Shown: in pieces, positions 6,889 to 13,419 of the stretch | How positions within the stretch are numbered: the stretch's first letter is position 1 | Layout: the number at the start of each line of letters is the position of its first letter | NCBI GenBank assembly: GCA_026770585.1 | Contig: MU647297.1 | Coordinates: forward strand, 124,149 to 139,227 | Reading direction: 5' to 3' | DNA length: 15,079 nt | Source of the DNA: Baffinella frigidus | Taxonomy: Eukaryota > Cryptophyceae > Cryptomonadales > Baffinellaceae | Notes under the pieces: generated by a model | The model's database searches: none | The model's input: only the letters and a program-made list of their open reading frames with translations | What the model was told of the DNA's origin: nothing | Made by a program: the position numbers and the translations under genes

Positions 6889-7238
6889 CGTGGCGCGGCA
6901 ACAGCCCGCCCCCCGTGATTCGGTACGGGCAAACTTCGTTCGTCTGCTGTCACTACTTTAGACGTGACCGGGAGCAATCAAAAGTAGACACCCTTGCAGA
7001 ATAGCCCGAAAACGGGCTATTCTTCCAAAAGTTGACCTCGCGGCACTGGGGAGTTCAGGGGGAGTTGACTTTTGCGATTGACCACCCCTAGGGTAGAAAG
7101 TGGCGAGGACCACTTTTGTTTTCTCGTTCGTGGAAGAAATCGGCGTGGGCCCATCTAGGCCACTACCCAGTAACGGGCTAGCAGATGGCGTGCCGTCGAT
7201 CTCTCGGGAGACAAAGCGTAGTCACAGGTGTCTCAGGG
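6889..7238. promoter_or_regulatory. shared upstream region between divergent genes 1 and 2
   Basis: The predicted starts of gene 1 (6888, minus) and gene 2 (7239, plus) point away from each other across 350 bp. No clear TATA box is visible. Near the middle is a foldback with outer arms CAATCAAAAGT (6975) and ACTTTTGCGATTG (7068), and an inner hairpin at 6998-7023. Regulatory function is inferred only from position. Either gene might also have an untranslated exon here. Confidence 0.35.
6998..7023. repeat. perfect 11-bp stem hairpin with AAAA loop
   Basis: AGAATAGCCCG, AAAA, then CGGGCTATTCT. It lies in the upstream region shared by genes 1 and 2. If transcribed it would form a stable stem. 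Confidence 0.85.
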
Positions 7239-10200
7239 ATGACCCCAGGCGCCCTCCGCAGCCTCCTCTGGGCGCTCCTTTCCACGGGGATCCTGGTGCC
7301 AGCGGCGTGCTTGGGCAAGAAGGGAGGCGGTGGAGCCGGCGAGGGGCGGGTCGAGAGCGTCGACCCGCGCGAAGTGGTTTTTTCACACGCCAAGATCTAC
7401 GGCACTTTCTCGTAGCCCCACCCACTCCCCGCCTGCTCCCAGCTTCTCCGATCCCTGAGGATCCCATGCTCCCTCAAAAAACAGTGTACAGTCATCAAGA
7501 GCTGCTGACGCGCGGTCGCGGTCAGGTGCGGGCGGAAGGTCGAGGACACGTTGGAACAGGTTGGGCCTCACCCTGCTCGGCCTTCCGACTTTCCCCGGAA
7601 GAACACTCGATCGCAAAACGTGACATCCACCAGCCACGGAAAGTGAACCAAATCGAGTAATCGCAAGAGTTGATTTCCCCTGGGTGGTAAACCCCCAGGG
7701 TTGTCCCCTTGGTGAAATCGCCCACAGGTCCCAATATCGCGATTTGGTTCACTTCTGAGGGCTGGTGGGTAGCCGAGGCAGTTGGGTTGGACAAAGAAGA
7801 TCTGTGGAGGCAACTATTGGGCAAATCGATGGTTTCTTGAGTCAACTCTCATACAAATGCCACCAGAATCGGGTGGCATATGTGGGAGATTGACTTGAGA
7901 TTTGCCCCGGGGTTGCCTCCAGGGTGGCATGGAATGTTAAGCAAAGCTCACAGGCTAACGGACTAAAAATGGGGTAGTTAGGCCTACGTAATTGCCTACC
8001 GTAGGCCGTAGGGCTCCTATGACCAAAAAGTCCTAGGATTTCGGCCTACAGTAGGAGGTCCTAGGCAATGCCGTAGGCCTAGCTACCCCATTTTTAGTCC
8101 ATTCCCCTGTTAAAGCCGTCGGGCGGCAAATGCGGTCCGCAGGGCTCAAGGCGGAAGCCCTCCCGAGATTCACGTTTCTCCTACGGCGTTGCCTAGGACC
8201 TCCTACCGTAGGCCAAAATCCCAGGACATTTTGTTCCTAGGAGCCCTACGGCCTACGGTACGTAGGCCCTACCTAGATCCGTAGGGAAAATACCGAACTT
8301 TCTAGGGGTTTCCCTGAGAATCTGCGTGAACATGGAATGTGAAGCAAAGGAGTCGCGTGGCAGATGCGGTCCGCAGGGCTCAAGGCAGAAGCCCTCCCAA
8401 GAATCACGCTCGTCGAAGACCACGCCGCAGATGTCCTCCCCTGCGGCCCCGAATAAAAACTGCCCGTCCGTATGGACCGATTTCAACCCGGGACCCTGGA
8501 CCTTAGCCTGAGGGGGCGCCTTGGCCCCCGCAACCCTCTGGTCCGTAGCCCTGACCACTCGAGGCTGGAAGAGGGGGTATTTTAAATGTGGGGTTGTTAA
8601 ATTTAGTACCAGTCACGGGCGGGCTTGGTCACGTATCTGGGGCCCCAGATACGTGACCAAACACAACTATTTGTGTGAAAATTACTAAACAGCGGTCCAC
8701 TTGTGAAGGACTTGTAGAGTTAAAACCTTGAAGATTATCCATTTCTAGCCTCGAGTGGCCGCCCGGCCCCTCCACACAGCGAGCTGCGAAGGGAATTCCG
8801 GCCCAAATCGGGCCACCTTTCCGTTTCCTTATCCGTAGGAACCTCCCCGATGCCCCTACGGAGTGCCTACCGTAGGGTCGTAGGTCTTATCGCTTAAGGG
8901 TTATTCGAAACCCCTTGGAAGTCCGCTGTGTAGGTACCCACCAGGCACCAGAAGTGGCCCAATTGCGATATGGAGACCTGTGGGCAAATTCACCTAGGGA
9001 TAAACCCTGAGGGTTTATCACCAAGGTGAAATCATCTGTTGCGATCGCTCGATTTGGTTCACTTCCCGTGGCTGGTGGACAGCAATATGGGACTGTAAAT
9101 CGGGAACTGTAAATCTCACATTGAAACACTTATAATTTATAAACGTGGTTCAACGAAATTTACTACACAGACCGATCTTTATCAGTAATACTAAAGAAAA
9201 CGTGTAGTAAATTCGATTGAAACCAAGTTTGTAAATTACTAGTGTTTTCGTTTGAAATCTCCTGAGCACAGCGACCCTCCGAAGGCTTTCCAGTGCGGGC
9301 TTCGCGCACCGGATTCTCGCTCGGTTTTCTTATTTTAAGAAAACGCAGACCGACCGACCCTCGAGCAAGGGTTTTCTTCTAGCCGACTTATCCCTCTAGG
9401 ATCGCCGCAGGGCTTCGCGCACCTCGCCTTCTTCCCACCAACCCTCACGGTCGGACCAAATCGACGATTGTTTTGAGCTATTTCCTTCGGACAGGGGTCG
9501 AATCGGACACCCTCTGTGTGGGGATCTGAGATCTCAAAATCGACGATTTGGTCCTCCTGTGGGGGTTAGTGGTCAGACCTCGAAGAAACTAAAGGACCAA
9601 ACGGGATTCACAAATCATATCCTTCACCCACAGCGCCGGCACAAATCGCTCCCTCCCCATTGCAAAACAAGTATCTATCCTTCCCCTTAGCAGAACGAAC
9701 CAATCTTTTTGGGGGCACAGAACAACCCGTTCGATCTCATACGAAAACGATTTTAACTTGAAACTTCTAGAAAATGACAATTACTACACAGCATGATGTT
9801 TATGAGTAATATTAAAGCATGCGTGTAGTAATTTTCACTGATTTCCAAGGCATCGAATTAAAACCGTCTTCATTTGAGATCTGCCCCAGGCTGAACGCAG
9901 CGCTCTCCGGAGATTCACCTTGGATCGGGTCCGGATCCGACCCCGATCCAAGGTGAAATCGAAGACCTTCCAGGGCACTATTTGAGCGACTTGGGACGGG
10001 TGGTGGTCTCCGCTAATGCCACAAGCTAACGCCAGTGGACCCCTTAGCCTACGGTAGGAACCCCCCCTCCCCCTCCGACATTTAAAACAAAAAGGTCTTG
10101 AAAAGTCGTAGGGGGGGGGGCTCCTACCGTAGGCAATCCGTAGGCTATAAGTACCTCGCTGGCGTTAGCTTTTCAGATGACCGCAGGGGTCGCGAGTGCT

Positions 10201-10315
10201 GCTCTCCCTCAACAACCGGCGCCTGTACGTCCTCAAGGCTGCGCGCGAGCTCGGGCTGCTGCCCGGGGGGGTGGTGCTGTGCCGGATAGTGCCAAACGGC
10301 GGACGTCGAAGCAAG
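7239..10315 (+). CDS. gene 2: four exons of a secreted or targeted protein with a possible ParB-like domain (3' end not found)
   Basis: Exons are 7239-7411, 7526-7559, 8364-8432 and 10187-10315; phases agree (2, 0, 0). Introns are 114, 804 and 1754 nt with GT donors (GTAGCC, GTTGGG, GTCCTC) and acceptors GGTCAG, TGGCAG, CCGCAG. Exon 4 ends at AGCAAG|GTGCGC in frame, so at least one more exon is expected; I could not identify it. The Met at 7239 opens a hydrophobic stretch (LRSLLWALLSTGILVPAACLG), like a signal or targeting peptide. An in-frame ATG at 7185 is an alternative start. After a Gly-rich linker come VDPREVVFSHAKIYGTFS, CGRKVEDTLEQ, LKAEALPRITLVED and LSLNNRRLYVLKAAREL. The order I-F-H-KI, G-VE-TL, LP-I and S-NNRRL resembles ParB-like nuclease or sulfiredoxin-fold proteins from memory; this is inference. 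The exon 3 frame is supported by a duplicate (8130-8177) with synonymous changes. The introns are packed with foldback elements. Confidence 0.7.
7627..7769. mobile_element. foldback element family L, copy L1
   Basis: Arms CCACCAGCCACGGAAAGTGA...CCAAATCGA and complement end GGCTGGTGGG. The loop carries a GGTAAACCCCCAGGGTT motif. L2 at 8937-9079 is an inverted copy at roughly 80% identity by eye, with equal length (143 bp). It lies in intron 2 of gene 2. Confidence 0.85.
7819..7907. mobile_element. single-copy foldback element U
   Basis: GGGCAAATC...GAGTCAACTCTCATACAAATG...CCACC pairs with GGGTGGCATATGTGGGAGAT...GATTTGCCC, leaving only a few loop bases. Its outer GGGCAAATC matches family M arms. 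It lies in intron 2 of gene 2. Confidence 0.8.
7960..8100. mobile_element. foldback element family E, copy E1
   Basis: Terminal arms GGACTAAAAATGGGGTAGTT...GGCCTAC and the complement are about 28 bp with one mismatch; the interior has further CCTACCGTAGGCC-type pairing. It splits the upstream homology of the broken exon copy at 8130 (CATGGAATGT-AAGCAAAG is on its far side, at 7929). E2 follows in inverted orientation 79 bp later. Confidence 0.85.
8130..8177 (+). pseudogene. broken duplicate of gene 2 exon 3 (acceptor AG to AA)
   Basis: The bases align with exon 3 at 8364-8411. The peptide would be MRSAGLKAEALPRFT against MRSAGLKAEALPRIT. Two of the substitutions are synonymous (GCA/GCG, CCA/CCG), consistent with a period under coding constraint. 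The acceptor CAG before ATG has become CAA, so normal splicing should be lost, and the 3' end runs straight into element E2 with no donor. Upstream intron homology also survives beyond E1. It is flanked by inverted elements E1 and E2. Confidence 0.75.
8179..8286. mobile_element. foldback element family E, copy E2 (inverted to E1)
   Basis: Its sequence closely matches the reverse complement of the E1 interior (CGTTGCCTAGGACCTCCTAC, GAGCCCTACGGCCTACGGTA). It lacks the outer GGACTAAAAATGG terminus. E1 and E2 bracket the broken exon copy. Confidence 0.8.
8572..8735. mobile_element. family I element I2 with a perfect 36-bp palindrome
   Basis: A perfect palindrome, half TTGGTCACGTATCTGGGG, spans 8625-8660. 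The flanks match I1 in reverse: TATTTTAAATGTGGGG and GTACCAGTCACGGGCGGG before it, TTTGTGTGAAAATTACTAAA after it. The inner palindrome halves of I1 and I2 differ, yet each is perfect. It lies in intron 3 of gene 2. Confidence 0.8.
8772..8934. mobile_element. foldback element family D, copy D4
   Basis: Arms CCACACAGCGAGCTGCGAAG and CTTGGAAGTCCGCTGTGTAGG; the interior follows D1 (GGGCCACCTTTCCGTTTCC, TCTTATCGCTTAAGGGTTAT). It directly abuts L2, so the two elements inserted side by side or one into the edge of the other. Confidence 0.85.
8937..9079. mobile_element. foldback element family L, copy L2
   Basis: The left arm begins CCCACCAGGCACCAGAAGTG. The right arm contains TCGATTTGGTTCACTTCCCG and closes with TGGCTGGTGG. 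Inverted relative to L1. In intron 3 of gene 2. Confidence 0.85.
9125..9245. mobile_element. foldback element family A, long copy A2
   Basis: The family A core (CAACGAAATTTACTACACAG with CGTGTAGTAAATTCGATTG) is extended on both sides by paired CACTTATAATTTATAAACG-type arms of about 50 bp. Outer ends resemble those of A3 (ATTTCAAACGAAAAC). Confidence 0.8.
9435..9572. mobile_element. foldback element family M, copy M1
   Basis: Arms CCACCAACCCTCACGGTCGG...CCAAATCGACGATT and the imperfect complement ending GGGGGTTAGTGG. Other copies: 12661-12810 and 14757-14896. In intron 3 of gene 2. Confidence 0.8.
9735..9880. mobile_element. foldback element family A, long copy A3
   Basis: Arms of about 60 bp start near ATCTCATACGAAAACGATTT and pair with AAAACCGTCTTCATTTGAGA. 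The core is CAATTACTACACAGCATG with CATGCGTGTAGTAATT. In intron 3 of gene 2. Confidence 0.8.
9914..9957. repeat. 44-bp near-perfect palindrome V
   Basis: TTCACCTTGGATCGGG and CCCGATCCAAGGTGAA flank a centre around CCGGATCCG, with only two mismatched position pairs. In intron 3 of gene 2. Confidence 0.8.
10023..10172. mobile_element. foldback element related to family E, copy E3
   Basis: Outer arms AAGCTAACGCCAG and CTGGCGTTAGCTT; inner arms TAGCCTACGGTAGGA with a C-run pair with a G-run and TCCTACCGTAGGC. It ends 14 nt before the exon 4 acceptor of gene 2 (CCGCAG at 10181-10186). Confidence 0.8.
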
Positions 10316-10323
10316 GTGCGCTT

Positions 10324-10449
10324 TACAGGGTTGCCTCGCTCATAAAACAGCGCCCCCCCCCTAGGACCGCCGTATGGCCCTAGGCATAGCCCTACTGTAG
10401 GGTCCTAGGGAGAGGGGGGGTGTTATGGTATGGGCGAGGTACCCCTGTA
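10324..10449. mobile_element. foldback element family F, copy F1, just inside an intron donor
   Basis: Left end TACAGGGTTGCCTCGCTCAT, right end GGGCGAGGTACCCCTGTA; interior CCTAGGACC...CCTAGGCATAGCCCTACTGT. It begins 8 nt after the exon 4 donor of gene 2. Other copies: 11345-11432 (truncated), 14054-14174, 14946-15070. Confidence 0.8.
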
Positions 10450-10519
10450 CTCTGCCCCTGTACTCTATGATTTGAGCGAGGTACCCCTGTACTCTATCAG
10501 CGAGGTACCCCTGTACTCT
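10434..10519. repeat. three copies of GCGAGGTACCCCTGTACTCT
   Basis: Copies start at 10434, 10476 and 10500. The unit is the family F terminus plus ACTCT. It looks like repeated excision, insertion or slippage at an F end. Confidence 0.85.
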
Positions 10520-10669
10520 GCATTGTTGTACACATCCCGCTGGGGTGCTTTTTGGCTGTGTGGCAAGTGTGCTCAACACTCTCCATGCAATCCGCTACCG
10601 AGCCAGGACGGGACACGATTTTAAAAACTTTAACCAGAATCCTGAAGGAAATGGACTTTTAAAATGAAA

Positions 10670-10697
10670 AGCCAGGACCGGAATCCCGGTCCTGGCT
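10670..10697. repeat. perfect 12-bp stem hairpin, AATC loop
   Basis: AGCCAGGACCGG, AATC, CCGGTCCTGGCT. GAGCCAGGACGG also occurs about 70 bp upstream. Confidence 0.85.
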
Positions 10698-10761
10698 GTC
10701 TTATATGTGCCGAGTTGGCTTGACAGCGGGAACCTCAGCGTTCCTTGGACGTGCGACGTGA

Positions 10762-10956
10762 CGACTACTGAAAAGCTCCACCCCGCTCTGTCCATCTAAT
10801 CGTTTTAAAACGACTTTGCGTTTAATAGTCAGCTTCTGGTGAAAATATGTGGGTGTAAAATGATTTTGATGTCCCCCTAAAGTTGTGGGAATTGGAGCCG
10901 GCGGTGTCGGATTCCGGGTTCGGTTACAGGATAGGGTGGGGTGGGGCTTTCCAGTA
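10762..10956. repeat. repeat family G, copy G1 (minus orientation)
   Basis: The reverse complement aligns with 14342-14540 (ACTGGAAAGCC, CCCTATCCTGTAACCGA, GGCTCCAATTCCCACAACTT, CGTTTTAAAACGATTAGA). Both copies are open in one frame, but compensating one-base indels in the middle argue against protein constraint. There are no terminal inverted repeats. Confidence 0.75.
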
Positions 10957-10979
10957 GAACTAAACGGTGTTTTTCCACT

Positions 10980-11112
10980 GTCTAGCTCTGCCTCACTCGG
11001 GTTGGCTGATCGTTTTTGCCCCAAAAGTTGACGGATTTTCACCAAACCCCCGAGGAATTGCCATCTGGTCTCATCATTTTGATGAGACCCGATTCACTGA
11101 GGCAGAGCTAGA
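10980..11112. mobile_element. foldback element T with J-like termini
   Basis: TCTAGCTCTGCCTCA at the left and TGAGGCAGAGCTAGA at the right resemble the CTAGCTCTGCC ends of family J, but the interior differs. It contains a 10-bp perfect stem at 11067-11089 (GGTCTCATCA/TGATGAGACC). Confidence 0.6.
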
Positions 11113-11177
11113 CTGTCCTGGGACCTCGGAATGACCCAATCTGTGAAGCTCGGTGCTGGATCACACATCTCCAATTT

Positions 11178-11212
11178 CCTTACTCCAGCCACCGAAGATG
11201 GCTGGAGTAAGG
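11178..11212. repeat. perfect 14-bp stem hairpin
   Basis: CCTTACTCCAGCCA, a 7-nt loop, then TGGCTGGAGTAAGG. Confidence 0.85.
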
Positions 11213-11237
11213 ACAGTCCCCCCCCCTGGGGTTCATA

Positions 11238-11276
11238 GATCCGCCGGAGAGGCGGACAGATCCGCCGGAGGGGCGG
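11238..11276. repeat. 20-bp tandem pair
   Basis: AGATCCGCCGGAGAGGCGG is followed by AGATCCGCCGGAGGGGCGG, 20 bp apart. Confidence 0.85.
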
Positions 11277-11344
11277 GTTTGAGGGGTGGGTCACGTGAAC
11301 GCTCCCCCGGTAGCAATTTCTGGCCATAGAGTACAGGGGCAGAG

Positions 11345-11432
11345 TACAGGGGTACCTCGCCCACATCATAACACCCGCCCTCTCCCTAGGACCCTACGGT
11401 AGGGCTACGCCTAGGGCCATACGGCGGGGGGG
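11345..11432. mobile_element. foldback element family F, truncated copy F2
   Basis: It starts TACAGGGGTACCTCGCCCAC and continues through CCTAGGACCCTACGGTAGGG and the G-run, but lacks the right terminus. J2 starts 8 bp beyond it. It forms the right arm of the long inverted repeat with F1. Confidence 0.75.
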
Positions 11433-11440
11433 TGCATGTT

Positions 11441-11561
11441 CTAGCTCTGCCCGAGTGTGATTCTCGCTCGTCCTTGAAAGTATGTAAGAGCAGAAATCCA
11501 GTACAAAAGGGCGAATACAAAGCCTGTAGGACGAGCCAGAACGAAACTCAGGCAGGGCTAG
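11441..11561. mobile_element. foldback element family J, copy J2
   Basis: 121 bp; ends CTAGCTCTGCCCGAGTGTGA and the complement-like ACTCAGGCAGGGCTAG. The interior AGTACAAAAGGGCGAATACA matches J1 in reverse. Confidence 0.85.
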
Positions 11562-11654
11562 ATGGTGGGCATCGTGGTATCACTACAGGTGCACTACTGG
11601 TGTCTATGATTGTGTTCGCGCCTGTCCATTCGAGAATGCTGGAGGGTCCTATTT

Positions 11655-11765
11655 ACATATGAAGTTGTAAATATTTGTACCAGGATAGGGTGTTCCAACC
11701 TCGCGCCTGGCCAATGCATGGCTAGTTACGTGACCGATCAACGAAAGTTACTACACAAATGCCCA
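11655..11765. mobile_element. possible degenerate family I relic
   Basis: TTGTAAATATTTGTACCAG, GTTACGTGACC and AAAGTTACTACACAAATG follow the order of the I-element flanks, but the left half of the palindrome is lost. Confidence 0.35.
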
Positions 11766-11828
11766 CTTTCAAAATCACATCGGTTTTAAATAGGCCCCTC
11801 TAGCATCCTCGTGTGGTGTGGGCAGGTT

Positions 11829-11987
11829 TGTCCGGGAACATCATGTAATGAACTGAAAATGGGCAACGAAATTTACTGCACGTTTGCTTTGCTATTTCCA
11901 GTAGGAGCCTTATGTGTAGTAAATTTCGTTGCCGATTTTCATTTCATTAAATTAAATCAAATTAAATTAAATGACGTTCCCGGATTA
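11829..11987. mobile_element. foldback element family A, copy A4
   Basis: Outer ends TCCGGGAACATCA and TGACGTTCCCGGA; next AATGAACTGAAAATGGGC with its complement, then the family A core (AACGAAATTTACTGCAC). The right side has an ATTAAATTAAATC tract that has no partner. Confidence 0.8.
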
Positions 11988-12057
11988 AGGTGTATTCCAT
12001 GGCGAACAGCTACTCCAAGACAGCGACGATTCTCGCGTCGCGGAAGCCCCAGGTGAT

Positions 12058-12229
12058 AGAGCGCTGTGCCGAGAAGTTGGCCACGGGAAATAATGGAAAA
12101 TCGAGAAATTGGAGCCATTTGTCAACTTTTGGGAAATTTAGTACCACGAATTTCTCAAAAGTGGACGAAATGGCTCCCATTTCCCCATTTTCCCATTTTC
12201 CGGTGGCCAACTTCTCTGCACAGCGCTCT
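12058..12229. mobile_element. foldback element N with arms of about 60 bp
   Basis: AGAGCGCTGTGCCGAGAAGT...GGCCAC at the left mirrors GTGGCCAACTTCTCTGCACA...GCGCTCT at the right; pairing continues through GGAGCCATTT/AAATGGCTCC. Because it is palindromic, both strands are open for similar peptides (RCAEKLATG, PVANFSAQR). That is a mirror effect, not evidence of a gene. Confidence 0.85.
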
Positions 12230-12290
12230 AGACTCAGGGTTGGTTGGCTCAACGGGTTTTCATTCATCACATCCACAGGGTTGTGATGGG

Positions 12291-12374
12291 AGGCGACACG
12301 CGGGAGCAGAAAGATGCTCTAGAGAGTCACCTACCCAGAGTCATATATCACCGAGTATACAACGTATACGAAGA
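12291..12374. repeat. repeat family O, copy O2
   Basis: The reverse complement of O1 with small indels: GGCGACACG, CCCAGAGTCATATATCACC, CAACGTATACGAAG. It lies between elements N and E4. Confidence 0.7.
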
Positions 12375-12377
12375 TTA

Positions 12378-12544
12378 ATAGGGTAACGTCCTGAAAATCG
12401 CGTAGTTATGCTTACGGTATTACCTGCGGTAGGCCGTAGGACCCCTAGGACCTAATGTTTCACAGGACCCCCCCTAGGCCCCTACGGCCCACCGTAGGCA
12501 ATACCGTAGGCCTAACTACCCGGGTTTTAGGACGTTGCCCTATT
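12378..12544. mobile_element. foldback element family E, copy E4
   Basis: Arms of about 70 bp: AATAGGGTAACGTCCTGAAA at the left and TTTTAGGACGTTGCCCTATT at the right. The inner GGTAGGCCGTAGGACCCC pairs with GGCCCCTACGGCCCACC. The interior is shared with E1 and E2 (CAATACCGTAGGCCTAACTA), the outer ends are different. Confidence 0.85.
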
Positions 12545-12660
12545 AAGGTCCGATTTTCTTCTTCTTCTTGATTACTTTCGATACAGGTCCTAAATGAGGC
12601 CCTTGAGCCGTGAGTTTAGTGATGCAAACGTCTATGAGCCTTGAGAAACGGGCCCGCCTC

Positions 12661-12810
12661 CCACCAACCCTCACGGCTTGGGCAAATCGACGATTTTCGA
12701 TTTCCCGATTTCAAGGGGAATTGGAGCCGTTGAAGTCGGATTCCGACTTCAACCCCCTTGACATTCCAAATCGAAAATCGTCGATTTGCCCAATCCGAGA
12801 GGGTTGGTGG
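12661..12810. mobile_element. foldback element family M, copy M2
   Basis: Arms CCACCAACCCTCACGGCTTG...GGCAAATCGACGATTTTCGA and the complement ending GGGTTGGTGG. The centre is a 12-bp stem GTTGAAGTCGGA/TCCGACTTCAAC. Confidence 0.85.
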
Positions 12811-13002
12811 TCAGAGACCAGGTCCGACCACTGCCGAGCGAGAAAGGAACAGTCCATCTAAAAGTAATCCATAGGCCCTACGGTAGGGACATAGGGGGTT
12901 CCTACGAAAAATCCAGGGTCGATTTTCGGCCTTATTTCATGCCAAACTCGCTCGACAGCGGCAGGGCTTCCTCTTGAGATTTCTAGTAGTAATCTTCATT
13001 TC

Positions 13003-13112
13003 GGGACATCGCTGAATCAGTTGCGTATCTCAAGGCGTCAAACGCTTAAGATCACAGTGGATGAACCAAGGCTTAAAATAGCATAGCAGTGCAACTGAAT
13101 CAGTTATGTTCC
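13003..13112. mobile_element. foldback element family B, diverged copy B2
   Basis: GGACATCGCTGAATCAGTTGC pairs with GCAACTGAATCAGTTATGTTCC. It shares the CTGAATCAGTT arm core with B1, but the interior is unrelated. Confidence 0.6.
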
Positions 13113-13127
13113 TAGATTGAATTGCAT

Positions 13128-13314
13128 AGCGATTCCGGTAAATGCTGGCCGCATTTCGGGTTGCTGGCTGGACGGGTTGCTGATTTCATTTGAATAAAAA
13201 AAAACGATTTTACGCCCTTTCAAAACGCACCGTTTCGAGAATTCTGGTACAAAGGAAATCAGCAAACCGTCAAACCAGAACCCCGAAAAGCGGCCAACAT
13301 TTACCGGAATCGCT
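13128..13314. mobile_element. foldback element P with arms of about 60 bp
   Basis: AGCGATTCCGGTAAATGCTG...GGCCGC and GCGGCCAACATTTACCGGAA...TCGCT are inverted; pairing continues to GCTGATTTC/GAAATCAGC. The loop contains a run of nine or so A. Confidence 0.85.
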
Positions 13315-13419
13315 CTAGCTGGGAGGGTTTGTTGGTGTAGGAGGAGGCGTGAAGCGCGAGTAAGGGCATGCGCTGCCGTAGGTCGGTCATTCCGCACATA
13401 CCACTTAGCAGCCACCGGG

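Larger units (their letters stand above)
10372..11427. repeat. long inverted repeat, arms about 100 bp, 855-bp interval
   Basis: 10372-10469 is the reverse complement of 11324-11427 with few mismatches (CCGTATGGCCCTAGGC... to ...CCCCTGTACTCTATG). The arms consist of family F sequence plus an attached GTACTCTGCCCCTGTACTCT piece, so both were copied as one composite unit. The interval holds G1, T and two perfect hairpins, and no identified gene. Confidence 0.75.

Noticed and set aside
8253-8558. A 101-codon minus-strand frame with protein-like sequence (GEDICGVVFDERDSWEGF).
   Set aside because: It is antisense to exon 3 of gene 2. The plus-strand reading has splice sites, matching phase on both sides, and fits the flanking exon peptides; the minus reading has none of these.
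11590-11660. A candidate fifth exon of gene 2 after CACTACAG (VYDCVRACPFENAGG).
   Set aside because: Its phase does not match the phase-0 donor at 10315, and the peptide does not resemble a continuation of the domain.
12010-12286. Overlapping frames on both strands with nearly the same peptide (RCAEKLATG).
   Set aside because: Explained by the long inverted arms of element N: a palindrome gives the same peptide on both strands.
13318-13415. A possible minus-strand exon (WYVRNDRPTAAHALTRASRLL) after CTGCTAAG.
   Set aside because: The acceptor is weak, no clear donor is present, and nothing in phase is found nearby. The sole support is a GGCTGCTAAGTGG stretch shared with the intron-like tail before exon copy b.
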